From Methanoculleus sp. UBA374 (GTDB taxonomy: Archaea; Halobacteriota; Methanomicrobia; Methanomicrobiales; Methanoculleaceae): 64,000 bases of DNA. The notes beneath the pieces are model-generated. The model did not search any database and was not told the origin of the DNA. It was given only the letters and a program-made list of their open reading frames with translations. A program made the translations under genes and the position numbers. Location: positions 53,028 through 117,027 of the forward strand of contig DAYL01000019.1 in assembly GCA_002508705.1 (NCBI GenBank), written 5' to 3'. Numbering within the stretch: position 1 is the stretch's first letter; every line of letters begins with the position of its first letter. Shown here piece by piece: positions 1 to 12,229 of this stretch.

Positions 1-1
1 G

Positions 2-1195
<1,194 letters not shown>

Positions 1196-1232
1196 TATCT
1201 TTTTATCTTGAAATCACTAACATTTAGTAAAC

Positions 1233-1856
1233 ATGCTTGAGGGCAGCGACGTTTCCCGTTTACTCGATATCCTGGGAAACCGGAACAGACGGCGAATAAT
1301 AGAATTGCTGAGGCAGAAACCGTGTTTTGTGACTGAGATCTCCGAGCGCCTGCTGCTCAGTCCGAAAGCGGTGATAGAGCACCTGCAGCTGATGGAGCGG
1401 GAGGAACTCCTTGTTTCCTGCCAGGACGAGCGCAGGCGAAAGTATTACTACCTCTCGCAAGACATCAATGTCATCGTAAACCTGCAAAAGCAGGATGGGG
1501 TTATGCTCCCCTCTGTTGAAGAGGACCAGGAGACAAGATTTATGCGAAATCTCACGGCACTCCGGCGGATGGTCCGGGCCCGCGACGAACTTCTGGATAA
1601 TCTCGAACAACTGGAGCGGGAGATCGAATCGAGGTTCGACGAGGTCCTGCGCACGAAGGGAGGTTTCCTCACCGACGATGGGGATCTGGACATCATTCTT
1701 CCTCTCTCCCATGCCGACCTGACGTTCGTTGAACTCGAGGAAGTGAGCAGCCTGTCCACGGATGAGCTGAAACAGAGACTGAGCAATCTCGTGTATACCG
1801 GGGTTGTCGAGCAGGTCAACAATCGATATCGAATACGTGGTACACATGGCGAATGA
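1233..1856 (+). CDS. ArsR-like winged-helix transcriptional regulator
   Basis: This 207-residue protein carries an N-terminal winged helix at about residues 5-75. The stretch NRNRRRIIELLRQKPCFVTE is followed by a recognition-helix region (LSPKAVIEHLQLME) and a basic wing (DERRRKYYYL), the pattern of archaeal ArsR/HTH_5 regulators. The middle third is charged and probably coiled coil (ARDELLDNLEQLEREIESRF). The C-terminal third, ending near residue 205, resembles a second small winged-helix-like fold, but I cannot name it. It starts just downstream of guaB after an AT-rich gap and overlaps the next gene by 11 bases, so the two are probably co-transcribed. The ligand is unknown. Confidence 0.8.
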   Translation: MLEGSDVSRLLDILGNRNRRRIIELLRQKPCFVTEISERLLLSPKAVIEHLQLMEREELLVSCQDERRRKYYYLSQDINVIVNLQKQDGVMLPSVEEDQETRFMRNLTALRRMVRARDELLDNLEQLEREIESRFDEVLRTKGGFLTDDGDLDIILPLSHADLTFVELEEVSSLSTDELKQRLSNLVYTGVVEQVNNRYRIRGTHGE

Positions 1857-2268
1857 TCCATACGACGAAATGTTTCGGAATATCGCGCGGTTGATGGAGA
1901 GGATCTTAAGCGAGATGCCCCTTCACGACCCAAGGATCATCGGGTTCACCATCATCAGCGGATTGCCCGAAGGGTCGCCTTACCTTGACCCGTCCGCGGA
2001 GAACGAGAATGAAGGGTCCGATGTGGAGGTGGTCGAGGGAGATGACTGTATCTACATCACCGCGATGACGGATGCGCGGGCAGAGGGCGCTCCTTACGTC
2101 ACATTCCAGAAAAACTCCGTAACGCTCTGCACCGGGGGCAACGAAGAGACGGTCATCGATCTCGACTGCGAGATAGACATTCTGCACAGTTTCTACAATG
2201 TGCAGCACGGCGTGATCGATGCAGTCTGTCGTAAGAAGAGCGTCCCGGGCGAGATTGCCCGGTCCTGA
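1846..2268 (+). CDS. Hsp20/GvpH-like small protein
   Basis: The 140-residue acidic protein begins with an amphipathic segment (DEMFRNIARLMERILSEM). This matches in style the N-terminus of the small heat-shock protein encoded at 4372-4830 (FEQLNELMKRLMEQ). The body is beta-rich, with DCIYITAMTDA in the place of an alpha-crystallin beta-strand pair. The canonical alpha-crystallin GxL motif is not obvious, so this is a diverged member or a relative of GvpH. The ATG at 1846 was chosen because it lies 11 bases inside the upstream regulator, a typical coupled start; an earlier in-frame codon at 1804 would need a long overlap. A chaperone role is an inference. Confidence 0.6.
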   Translation: MANDPYDEMFRNIARLMERILSEMPLHDPRIIGFTIISGLPEGSPYLDPSAENENEGSDVEVVEGDDCIYITAMTDARAEGAPYVTFQKNSVTLCTGGNEETVIDLDCEIDILHSFYNVQHGVIDAVCRKKSVPGEIARS

Positions 2269-2320
2269 ACCGGGCCCGGAGTTTTTCCACTCTTTTATAT
2301 CGGGTTAAAAATAAAGTGTC
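2269..2320. terminator. Short T-rich convergent intergenic region
   Basis: The 52 bases between two converging genes hold short T runs on the plus strand (GTTTTTCC, CTCTTTTATA) just after the upstream stop codon. This is the usual look of an archaeal T-rich terminator. No stable hairpin is evident. Confidence 0.4.
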
Positions 2321-2662
2321 TCATTCCTGACATTCTTCAAGGGCGAGCTGGTACATCCAGTCAAGGAGGAGCGCACAATCTTCAGGTGTGCACTCCCGTT
2401 CGCAGCCGATGCACGGGAGGATCTCTCCTCCTGCCAGGATGACGCAGGGGTCGATCGCTCGCCTCTTCGCCCGCAGAAGGTAAGTCTTGATGCCGTCGCT
2501 GCGGAACTCGACGCGTTCGATCAACCCTGCATCCAGCAGCCGTTTTACAATCCTTGAGCACTTCCTGCTGTCGATATTGAGATGTTTCCAGAGCGTGCTC
2601 TGGAGAATTCCCTGGCGCTGGGACTGAATAACCTTGAGTGCTTCTTCCTCCTGGTCGGGCAT
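2321..2662 (-). CDS. Winged-helix protein with C-terminal cysteine cluster
   Basis: The 113-residue protein has an N-terminal winged helix at about residues 5-70 (ALKVIQSQRQGILQSTLWKH, then SRIVKRLLDAGLIERV). Its C-terminal tail holds four cysteines spaced CIGCERECTPEDC, which could bind a metal or Fe-S cluster. That pairing suggests a redox- or metal-responsive DNA-binding protein; similar small regulators occur in methanogens. It follows the LSm gene by 5 bases, so the two form one transcript. The ligand and targets cannot be read from the sequence. Confidence 0.65.
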   Translation of the reverse strand: MPDQEEEALKVIQSQRQGILQSTLWKHLNIDSRKCSRIVKRLLDAGLIERVEFRSDGIKTYLLRAKRRAIDPCVILAGGEILPCIGCERECTPEDCALLLDWMYQLALEECQE

Positions 2663-2667
2663 GGCTA

Positions 2668-2904
2668 TCAGAGCACGGGTGCAATGGTCAGGATATTGTT
2701 GCCGCGGATGACGACGGTTCCAAGGGTGCGGCCTCTCTGATCGCCGGTATACTCGGTAGTCTCGTCCATATGCAGATTCAGGTGTTCATCCACTGCCACG
2801 AGCCGGCCCTGGAGTTTTCTGCCGTCATCTTTGATCTCAACGACGATTTTAGAGTCGACGAGCGAAAAAACTTTCTTTACGGGGAGTACAATGCCGTTAA
2901 CCAT
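2668..2904 (-). CDS. LSm/Sm-like archaeal RNA-binding protein
   Basis: The 78-residue protein matches the Sm fold along its length. Sm motif 1 is seen as GRKLQGRLVAVDEHLNLHMD, with the invariant Gly and the D-x-N-L core. Sm motif 2 is GTVVIRGNNIL. Archaeal LSm proteins form heptameric rings that bind U-rich RNA. In many archaea LSm is paired with rpl37e, but here the next gene on the strand is a winged-helix protein. Length and motif order are normal, so I regard this as a functional SmAP. Confidence 0.93.
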   Translation of the reverse strand: MVNGIVLPVKKVFSLVDSKIVVEIKDDGRKLQGRLVAVDEHLNLHMDETTEYTGDQRGRTLGTVVIRGNNILTIAPVL

Positions 2905-3019
2905 CTGTTCCTATATGGTTATCTTCACGCATTAAGGTTTCCCCATGACTGGTTGCAGGCGTCGCGGCACCGTTGAGCGCATACCTCTGCACCCGCCGGC
3001 CGATTCGAAAAAAAGTGAG

Positions 3020-4117
3020 TTACTCGGGAAGGTCTTCCCAGCGGTCCTTAAACTGCTTCTCAACGCCCGGGAGCGTGGTGTACTCCATCTCCTCAAGCGA
3101 GAGGCGGTGCGGTTCAAACGGCCCGTGGGCCCGGAGAACGTCGGAGAGCTCGCAACACCGGTCGCGAACGCGGTTGAACGCCGGATCGTCGAACATGTCC
3201 GCAGGCCCGATCAACTCTCCGTTGCTGACCTGGAACCCGAGACAGATGACCCGGGGCGGTCCGTCGAACTGGGTGCAGTTCGCATCGCAGACGCCCACCG
3301 GCATGAACGGTCCGTGGTGCGAGCCGCGCATCCAGCCGGCCACGAGGATGGGTGTCCTGAAGGGGTCGATGACCTCGCCGACCGACGGGAACCCGCTCTG
3401 TGCCCTGATGACCATGACCGGGTCGTCCTTACCGACGTAGCGGCCGGCCATCAGGTTCAGCCGCTGGGTGCTGGTGGACGCCGCGATCGTGCCGTCCCTC
3501 TTCCAGACGTACTTGATCACGTAGCGGCTCGGAGCTCCGATGTACGCAAGGAGGCTGTAGGACTCTTCGGGCGTGTTGAAGCGGATCCTCCGCTTCTCCA
3601 TGACGTCATGAACCTCGAACGTGAACCCCTGGTGCATCGACGGGTCGATGACGAGGCCGGATGTGCTGAAGGGGTCGGCGAAGATCCGATAGAGGAAGTA
3701 GTTCCATGCCCCGGGCTCGGTCTTATCGGCCATGAAGACCAGGACCGGGTCGGAACCGCGCTCTTCAAACTCCATCTCTGCGACACCGGGTCCCATTCCC
3801 TTGACGTTGCCGCTGAACGCGTCGCCGAGCAGGTCCTGGCCGGCGCCGTAGAGTTTCATCTCTTTCGCGATCCCGGCGCACTCCATGAAGATGTCCCACG
3901 CCAACTTGTGGATCTCTTCATTGTCCTCGCCCTTGTTGTGCGTCATAATCAACTCGAGATCATCACCGCAGTGGGTGACGTACGAGTCGATGAGGGTGCT
4001 GCCTTCCGCTTCTTTGAGCCTCCGGGCGGCTACCTCAAGAAGCTTCGGGTGGGTCCGGGAATGCCCCGGGAAACTGCCAACATCTGCTTTAATTACGGAC
4101 ACGGTGGTTTTAACCAT
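3020..4117 (-). CDS. fbp: Fructose-1,6-bisphosphate aldolase/phosphatase (class V)
   Basis: The 365-residue protein is the bifunctional archaeal gluconeogenic enzyme that condenses DHAP and GAP and then dephosphorylates FBP. The signature N-terminus VSVIKADVGSFPGHSRTHP is present. It is followed by metal-binding acidic motifs (THCGDDLELIMTH, GAGQDLLGDAFSGN) and VFMADKTEPGAWN. The C-terminal portion contains GPPRVICLGFQ and SHHGPFMPV. Length is standard for the family. A GTGATG-type ribosome site sits immediately before the ATG, and AT-rich sequence around 4170-4180 could be the promoter. Together with the aldose-processing genes elsewhere in the window it fits autotrophic gluconeogenesis. Confidence 0.97.
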   Translation of the reverse strand: MVKTTVSVIKADVGSFPGHSRTHPKLLEVAARRLKEAEGSTLIDSYVTHCGDDLELIMTHNKGEDNEEIHKLAWDIFMECAGIAKEMKLYGAGQDLLGDAFSGNVKGMGPGVAEMEFEERGSDPVLVFMADKTEPGAWNYFLYRIFADPFSTSGLVIDPSMHQGFTFEVHDVMEKRRIRFNTPEESYSLLAYIGAPSRYVIKYVWKRDGTIAASTSTQRLNLMAGRYVGKDDPVMVIRAQSGFPSVGEVIDPFRTPILVAGWMRGSHHGPFMPVGVCDANCTQFDGPPRVICLGFQVSNGELIGPADMFDDPAFNRVRDRCCELSDVLRAHGPFEPHRLSLEEMEYTTLPGVEKQFKDRWEDLPE

Positions 4118-4371
4118 TTCATCACACTACCTGGCGGGCGTAGCCCTTACGACTAGTAGATAGGTATTACCGTATATGTAGGTGTTGTTGTCTTGAAAAA
4201 CGTTGGCTGCGGCAAACCCGCATATGCGGTTTGCCTGGTTTCTGGCGGGCCGATCCTTTCGAAGCATATGCGCCGGTTAGTGTTCCCGGCGGGCGAGATC
4301 ATCGGGGATGCCCGATGGGAGAAAAAACTGTTGCGGCCTTGCCGGGGTTTGGGCCGGCAGGCAGGTTCCGG

Positions 4372-4830
4372 TCAGTCGATCTTGATGGGCTTACCCCGGG
4401 AGAACTTGACCTCCAGGACTCCGTGCTTATAGTTTGACTGCATGGAGTCGGGGTCCACGGTCGGGATCTCCACCGAGGTCAGCTGGCTCGCGCCCGCGAT
4501 GATCGTCAGCGTACCGTTGATGAGCGACAGGTGAATATCCTCCCTCTCGACGCCCGGAAGATCGACTGCCACCGTTACGTCATCGTCGGTCGTATACATC
4601 TCTGCTATCGGCTCAATGGTCCCTTCTGACTGGGCCTCTGCAGGATAGACAGTGGATTCAGTATCCTCTACGGCGGGCTCCGTCGCCCCGGCATCGTGGA
4701 GGACGATCTTGAACCCGTAGGCGAACGGCCTATTCTGGTCTCCCTGCTCTTTGAGCCCCTGCTCCATGAGGCGTTTCATCAGTTCGTTGAGCTGCTCGAA
4801 GATGTCTGTTGGACTGTCACTCATGTGCAT
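4372..4830 (-). CDS. Hsp20/alpha-crystallin family small heat-shock protein
   Basis: The protein is about 152 residues. It has an amphipathic N-terminus (IFEQLNELMKRLMEQ) and an acidic linker rich in Glu/Thr. Its C-terminal alpha-crystallin domain includes DDDVTVAVDLPGVEREDIHL, NGTLTIIAG and the final strand NYKHGVLEVKFSR. These sHSPs hold unfolding proteins in solution. Three in-frame starts (4833 GTG, 4830 ATG, 4824 ATG) are close together and I cannot choose firmly. The CDC48 gene lies just upstream on the same strand after a 59-base gap, so the two may be co-expressed in protein quality control. Confidence 0.85.
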   Translation of the reverse strand: MHMSDSPTDIFEQLNELMKRLMEQGLKEQGDQNRPFAYGFKIVLHDAGATEPAVEDTESTVYPAEAQSEGTIEPIAEMYTTDDDVTVAVDLPGVEREDIHLSLINGTLTIIAGASQLTSVEIPTVDPDSMQSNYKHGVLEVKFSRGKPIKID

Positions 4831-4889
4831 CACGTTGTTTCTTCATCACTGCTGGTAGGGGGCGAGCCCCCTCCTCTGGGGACGCCCGG

Positions 4890-7365
<2,476 letters not shown>

Positions 7366-7374
<9 letters not shown>

Positions 7375-7953
7375 CTCACTGTCCCACTCGCGTTGCACCC
7401 GGTAAATCCCTTTTTCTGTAACGATGTAATCCATCTTCACGTCGTTCTCGTCGACAGGAATGCTCTGTGCCTGCTGACAGGAGAACGCGATGCCGATCTT
7501 CTGCGCGTGCGGGCAGCGGCAGAGGAAACGGTCGTAATACCCGGCACCGTAACCGAGGCGGTTTCCTCTGGCGTCGAATGCAAGCATCGGTATGACGACG
7601 ACCCCGATGTCTCCCGGCCGTGCCGGAAGTTCGTGTCCGATCGGCTCGGGCACGTTGAACGTGCTCGGGACAAGGACCGCGGGGTCCGGCAGATACGACA
7701 GGCGGAGGCTTCGGGTCTCCCGTTCGATGAGAGGCACGACAACCCGCACGCCCCGGCGGTTCAGGTCGATGATGAGGTCGTCTGTCCGGACCTCCTGGGG
7801 CTTTGAGACATAGACCATGACGGTCGTAAATCCGTTCAGAAGTTCGAGGAGTTTTCTTTCGATGCTGCTGCTGTACGTGGCGATCGCTCGAGGCGAGAGA
7901 AGAGACCTGGCCTCCTTTGCCTGCTCCCGGAGGGCCGCCTTTGTCTGGCTCAT
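7366..7953 (-). CDS. 5-formyltetrahydrofolate cyclo-ligase family protein
   Basis: The 195-residue protein has the family layout. The basic N-terminus (KAALREQAKEARSLLS) supplies nucleotide-phosphate contacts. The C-terminal signature GYGAGYYDRFL is the family ATP/substrate loop. It converts 5-formyl-folate to the methenyl form using ATP. In methanogens the related pterin may be tetrahydromethanopterin, so the exact substrate is uncertain. Its 3' end overlaps the CDC48 promoter. Length is normal and no defect is seen. Confidence 0.88.
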
Positions 7954-8011
7954 TGTGAAAAAGGTTTGGCTGAATCAGACCATAAAGTATGCATGCCCCG
8001 GGGTGTGCGGC

Positions 8012-8428
8012 CTACTCCTCCGCCCCCTGTTCTTTGCCGTAGACCTCCCGGAACTGGCGGAGGGAGGACGCAAGGACCCGGGTTTTGCCGACCATGGCGG
8101 CGATCAGGAGGGTGTCGAGGACCTCGTCGCGCGATGCCCCTTCCTTCAGGGCGGCTCCGAGATGTACTTTCAGGCAGTTTTCCGCCCCTGCTCCCGCAGC
8201 GGCGGCAACGGCGATCAGTTCCGCGGTTTTTGCGTTGAGGGAGTCCGGCCGGGCGATCCGGGAATCGGCGATGGCTGAGAGCGCGAAGGTGTCGGGCCGG
8301 TCCCGGAGAACGGTGAAGATGAACGGCACGACGCCGAGCATCTCTCTTATGTCCTCCGTGATATCGTCGCCGAGATCGTCTGCATGGGTAAGAAAGTCGC
8401 TCACCAGTTTTTCGGTATCGGGTTTCAT
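8012..8428 (-). CDS. Carboxymuconolactone decarboxylase/AhpD-like protein
   Basis: The 138-residue all-helical protein has the CMD core: KTAELIAVAAAAGAGAENCL, then HLGAALKEGASRDEVLDTLL and IAAMVGKTRV. AhpD proteins use a CxxC pair with a nearby His. Here only one cysteine (AENCLKVHL) is visible at that site, so classic disulfide peroxidase chemistry is doubtful. It may have another CMD-family role. It is probably a single-gene unit between the cyclo-ligase and a divergently placed methyltransferase. Confidence 0.8.
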   Translation of the reverse strand: MKPDTEKLVSDFLTHADDLGDDITEDIREMLGVVPFIFTVLRDRPDTFALSAIADSRIARPDSLNAKTAELIAVAAAAGAGAENCLKVHLGAALKEGASRDEVLDTLLIAAMVGKTRVLASSLRQFREVYGKEQGAEE

Positions 8429-8675
8429 GAGATCTCCTCGTAATGAGTGTGAACGGGGAGGAGGATAACGGTGTGGTTTTTGTATGCATCCGTTGGTACG
8501 GGAGTCGAGTATGAAGTAGGGGTGTACACGATTGATAACCGCGAGTTCGCTCTATGGGTATAATATCCATGAGGTCAAACCTGCGTTATGGACGGCATTG
8601 TATGTCCTGATCTTCAAGGTACATCCGTGGGCTACAAAACCGGTCCGGATGTTATGCCCGGAGGCGAACGAAAAA

Positions 8676-9329
8676 ATGTCAGTATCGAAGTCCTGGGACT
8701 GGAACGCTGAAAAGGATAATGTATGGCTCATACCCGGCGAAGAGAGTCACTATATCGCCTATCGCTGGAAGGAGGCGGGGTTTAAAGATCTGCTGGATTT
8801 CGGTTGCGGTTTAGGTCGCCACTCCATTTTTTTTGCGAATTACGGGTTTTGCGTATCGGCGTTTGATCTATCATCCGACGGGGTTAGGCATCTGAGAGAA
8901 TGGGCAAACCGGGAAGGTTTATGCATTGATACCCGGGTTGCCGACATGCTGCAATTGCCGTATTCAGACAGTTCTTTTGACTGCCTCTTTGCATATCACG
9001 TCGCATCTCATACCGACACCCGCGGGATGAACGTCATTTTGAGGGAGATCAAGCGAGTGTTGAAGCCCGGCGGTGAGTTTTATTTGACGCTGTGCTCCAA
9101 GGAGACCTGGTCGTTTACTGAGGCCGGGTATCCCAGACTGGACGAAAACACGATTGTGAAGACCGATGAGGGTCCGGAAAAGGATATCCCGCATTTTCAT
9201 GTGAACCTGGACGATGTGCTCCGGTTGTTTTCAGATTTTACGCTATTGGACGTTCGACACACCAATGACTGCTTCCTTGAAGGCAGAAAGCAGGATAGCA
9301 AGCATTTCTTTATACTTGGGAAAAAGTAA
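8676..9329 (+). CDS. SAM-dependent class I methyltransferase
   Basis: The 217-residue protein has methyltransferase motif I (LLDFGCGLGRHSIFFA), motif II acidic residue (VSAFDLSSDG), an ADMLQLPYSDSSFDCLFAYH motif IV region and the post-motif LKRVLKPGGEFYL-like stretch (IKRVLKPGGEFYLTL). These match the Methyltransf_11 fold. The ATG at 8676 was chosen because GGAGG at 8660-8664 lies at a suitable distance. Earlier in-frame ATGs at 8532 and 8649 add a segment that does not look like the family. The substrate is unknown. Codon choice is less GC-rich than the neighbours (GGTTTAGGT, TTTTTTGCG), which may hint at acquisition. Confidence 0.82.
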   Translation: MSVSKSWDWNAEKDNVWLIPGEESHYIAYRWKEAGFKDLLDFGCGLGRHSIFFANYGFCVSAFDLSSDGVRHLREWANREGLCIDTRVADMLQLPYSDSSFDCLFAYHVASHTDTRGMNVILREIKRVLKPGGEFYLTLCSKETWSFTEAGYPRLDENTIVKTDEGPEKDIPHFHVNLDDVLRLFSDFTLLDVRHTNDCFLEGRKQDSKHFFILGKK

Positions 9330-9380
9330 GAGCGGTGATGGGGAGAAGAGTCCGCCGAACCCCCTCCTTCTTTCTATCCT

Positions 9381-10661
9381 TTAGAAGTTGAAATGCCGCC
9401 CGACGATCTTCAACGCACAGTAGTCCCCGCACATCGTGCAGGCATCGGTATCGGCCGGCATCCGCTCGGCCCGGATCGCCCGGGCGCGCTCGGGGTTGAT
9501 CGCGACTGAAAATTGCCGCTCCCAGTCGAGGTCCCGGCGGGCGTGTCCCATCTCGAGGTCGGCATCCCGCTTTTTGAGCTTGATCATATCCCCGACGTGG
9601 GCGGCGATCCTCGAACTGATGACGCCCTCGTAGACCTCCTCGGGCGTGGGGAGCGCCAGGTGCTCCGCCGGCGTCACGTAGCAGATGAAGTCGGCGCCGT
9701 AGGAGGAAGAGAGTGCGGCCCCGATGGCGGCCACCCGGTCGTCGTAACCGGGCGCGATGTCGGTGACCAGGGGCCCGAGCATGTAGAACGGTTTCCGGTT
9801 CGTAACCCGCTTTTCGAGGACGACGTTCGTCTCGATCTCGTCGATGGGGATATGCCCCGGTCCCTCGATGATCGCCTGCACGCCCTCTGCATGCGCCTTG
9901 TCGGCAAGCTCCGCGTTGATGAGCAGTTCCTGGATCTGGGCGCGGTCGGTTGCGTCGTGGACGGCGCCTGCCCGCATACCGTTGCCGAACGAGAGGGTGA
10001 CCTCGTGCTCTTTGAGGATCTCAAGCAGGTAATCGAACTCAGCGTAGAGCGGGTTCTCCTTCTCGTTGTGGAGCATCCACGCGGTCATGAAGGCCCCGCC
10101 CCGGGAGACGAGCCCGGCATGGCGTCCCTGGTTCTTCAGGCGCTTCATCGTTTCGTAGTTGATCCCGGTATGGATTGCCATGAAGTTGGTCCCGAGTTTC
10201 GCCTGCTCCGCCGTGATCCGGAAGAGGTCGTCTTCTTTCATGTCGACGACCGCGCCATACTTCCGGGCGGCCTCGATGAACGCCTGGTAGAGCGGGACCG
10301 ACCCGACCGAGAGGGTCGTCGTCCCGACGACCCGGCGCCGGATCTCCGTCATGTCGCCGCCGGTGGAGAGCTCCATCAGGGTATCGGCACCGGCACGCTC
10401 GGCCTGCCGGGCCTTCTCGATCTCCATATCTACATCGACGATATCCGAGGACGTCCCGATGCTTGCGTTGACCTTCGTGCGGAGCCCTTCGCCGATACCG
10501 CAGATCTTTACCTTCCGGTAAGGAGAGACCGGGATGACGATGTGACCCTCGGCCACGCCGCGCCTGACGAAATCTTCAGTTACACCTTCTGCTGCTGCGA
10601 CGGTTCGCATCTCCTCGGTGACGACGCCGCGCTGTGCGTCTTCTATGAGACCCATGGCCAT
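9381..10661 (-). CDS. thiC: Phosphomethylpyrimidine synthase ThiC, short archaeal form
   Basis: ThiC is a radical-SAM enzyme that rearranges AIR to HMP-P for thiamine. The 426-residue protein shows the barrel motifs MELSTGGDMTEIRRR, THTG-like MAIHTGINYE, SRGGAFMTAWMLHN, FGNGMRAGAVHDA and EGPGHIPIDEIETN. It ends with the Fe-S cysteines in ACTMCGDYCALKI. It lacks the long N-terminal extension of bacterial ThiC. The cluster motif reads Cx2Cx3C, one residue shorter than the bacterial Cx2Cx4C. The start has no clear ribosome site but has CTTTATCA about 20 bases upstream, so a leaderless transcript is plausible. No TPP riboswitch is visible. Confidence 0.93.
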   Translation of the reverse strand: MAMGLIEDAQRGVVTEEMRTVAAAEGVTEDFVRRGVAEGHIVIPVSPYRKVKICGIGEGLRTKVNASIGTSSDIVDVDMEIEKARQAERAGADTLMELSTGGDMTEIRRRVVGTTTLSVGSVPLYQAFIEAARKYGAVVDMKEDDLFRITAEQAKLGTNFMAIHTGINYETMKRLKNQGRHAGLVSRGGAFMTAWMLHNEKENPLYAEFDYLLEILKEHEVTLSFGNGMRAGAVHDATDRAQIQELLINAELADKAHAEGVQAIIEGPGHIPIDEIETNVVLEKRVTNRKPFYMLGPLVTDIAPGYDDRVAAIGAALSSSYGADFICYVTPAEHLALPTPEEVYEGVISSRIAAHVGDMIKLKKRDADLEMGHARRDLDWERQFSVAINPERARAIRAERMPADTDACTMCGDYCALKIVGRHFNF

Positions 10662-10831
10662 ATGTTTGTAGAAAAGAGTTGATAAAGGCTTGTTTTTTCA
10701 ATTCCGGCTAAGATATTGTTGATCTCTCCTCAAGTAAAATTGTTTTTACCTTATTCAGATCCTGTTACGCTATCCGGAAAGCCAAGGCTTACAAGAGATC
10801 GGGGAGCACCAGTATACCGTCTGGTGATCCG

Positions 10832-11530
10832 TTGTACGTTAATTTTGGGGGTTTCATCCCGATCAGCACCGTCGACTGGCGGGGGCGGGCGGCCTGCACC
10901 GTCTTCCTCCGGGGGTGCCCCGCGCGTTGTTTCTACTGCCACAATGCCGCCCTCCAGGGTGGCGAAGACCCCCGCGACGCTGAAGAGGTCCTCTCGATGA
11001 TCCGGGGCTCCCGTACTCTTGCAGGCGCCGTGGTCTTCTCCGGCGGGGAGCCTACCCTGCAGGGGCCGGCGCTCGTCCACCTCGCCGCCGCCGCCCGTAC
11101 TCTGGGTTTCTCCGTCGGCCTGCATACGAACGGGATGTTCCCCGGGGTGCTTGAGGACTTGATCGACCGGCGTCTGGTGGATATGATCGCGCTCGATATC
11201 AAGACCACGTGGGAGCGCTACGACGGCCTTCTCGGGCTTGCGGCCGTCGATGCCGTGAAGCGGTCGCTCGCCGTTTGCAGGCAGGCGAGGGCCGACGGCA
11301 GCCTCGAAGATTTCGAGGCCGTGGTCACTCTCTTTCGCGGCCGCGAGTGCGACCTCCCGTCCATTGCGGAGGCGGTCGGGGAGACGGACCTCGTGCTCCA
11401 GCAGGGAGTCGCCCCGGGTTTTTCTCCTCTGACCCGGCCGGAACTCGAGACAGCGGCGGCACCGCTCGGGCGGAGCGTCCGGATAAGGACACGGGAGGAC
11501 GGAGAGGTCCGCTACGACCCGGAGCGGTGA
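10832..11530 (+). CDS. Radical SAM protein, anaerobic NrdG-type activase
   Basis: The 232-residue protein has the N-terminal FGGFIPISTVDWRGRAACTV segment followed by RGCPARCFYC, the Cx3Cx2C cluster of radical SAM activases. The SAM-binding GGEPTLQ motif follows, and then ALDIKTTWERYDGL. This is the profile of anaerobic ribonucleoside-triphosphate reductase activating proteins, which install a glycyl radical on NrdD. No nrdD is in the window. The start is a TTG with GGTGAT a few bases upstream; no ATG is available. Another glycyl-radical or unknown target cannot be excluded. Confidence 0.87.
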   Translation: MYVNFGGFIPISTVDWRGRAACTVFLRGCPARCFYCHNAALQGGEDPRDAEEVLSMIRGSRTLAGAVVFSGGEPTLQGPALVHLAAAARTLGFSVGLHTNGMFPGVLEDLIDRRLVDMIALDIKTTWERYDGLLGLAAVDAVKRSLAVCRQARADGSLEDFEAVVTLFRGRECDLPSIAEAVGETDLVLQQGVAPGFSPLTRPELETAAAPLGRSVRIRTREDGEVRYDPER

Positions 11531-11651
11531 CTGTTCCGGCGGGTGCACCGTTCCCGGTTCTGCCGGTGCAGCGGTGACGTTAAGCATAAGAGCGTCGGGA
11601 ACGCAAAGTTTATGGAGATGGCTGCGGCGACCGCCACAGCCCGCTGTTCTG

Positions 11652-11667
11652 GATATACTATATAAAG
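11652..11667 (+). promoter_or_regulatory. TATA-like promoter element upstream of UPF0200 gene
   Basis: An AT-rich element reading GATATACTATATAAAG ends about 14 bases before the ATG at 11681. If the upstream half is the TATA box, transcription would start at or very near the initiation codon. A GGAG at about 11669 is compatible with a normal leader from a more distal start. Evidence is sequence pattern only. Confidence 0.4.
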
Positions 11668-11680
11668 TGGAGAAGCCTCG

Positions 11681-12229
11681 ATGAAGGTCATTGGAATCGT
11701 AGGTATGCCGGCAAGCGGAAAAGGAGAGATATCAAAGATCGCCCGGGACCTCGGGATTCCGGTCGTGGTCATGGGGGACGCGATACGGGACCGGGTGAGA
11801 GAGGCCGGGCTTCCGGTGACGGACGCAAACTGCGGCACGATCGCCGGAAAGTTGCGCGCGGACCTCGGCATGGACGCCGTCGCCCGGATCACCATCCCGG
11901 CCATCGAGGCCCGGTCCTCTCCGGTGGTCCTGGTCGACGGCATCAGGGGCGACTACGAGGTGGCGACGTTTCGGGAGCACTTCCCCGACTTCACGCTCAT
12001 CGGGATCGTCTCTTCGTTTGAGACCCGTTATCGGCGGCTCGCGAACCGGGGCCGGCCCGACGACACCCTCACCGCCGACGAGCTCCGGGTCCGCGACGAG
12101 CGGGAGCTCGGGTGGGGGCTCGGTCGAGCCCTCTCCCTGGCAGACTGTCGCGTTGTGAACGAGGGAACGCTCGAAGAATTTACCGCGGAGGTCCGTGCCC
12201 TGCTCCGCCGTCTCGGAGGGAGGGCATGA
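11681..12229 (+). CDS. UPF0200 family nucleotide kinase-like protein
   Basis: This 182-residue P-loop protein has Walker A GMPASGKG at residues 8-15. It continues MGDAIRDRVREAG, VDGIRGDYEV and a lid-like basic segment (RYRRLANRGRPDD). It resembles dephospho-CoA kinase/adenylate kinase folds and corresponds to the conserved archaeal UPF0200 family. The phosphate acceptor is not known. It overlaps the next gene by ATGA, so the pair is translationally coupled. No truncation is seen. Confidence 0.85.
   Translation: MKVIGIVGMPASGKGEISKIARDLGIPVVVMGDAIRDRVREAGLPVTDANCGTIAGKLRADLGMDAVARITIPAIEARSSPVVLVDGIRGDYEVATFREHFPDFTLIGIVSSFETRYRRLANRGRPDDTLTADELRVRDERELGWGLGRALSLADCRVVNEGTLEEFTAEVRALLRRLGGRA

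Noticed and set aside
9513..10682. Plus-strand frame opposite thiC
   Set aside because: It is a mirror of a strongly conserved enzyme gene.
10662..10831. TPP riboswitch upstream of thiC
   Set aside because: I looked for the CUGAGA and ACCUGAUCUGGAU-type cores on the minus strand and found neither. The gap is also AT-rich with a TATA box close to the start codon.
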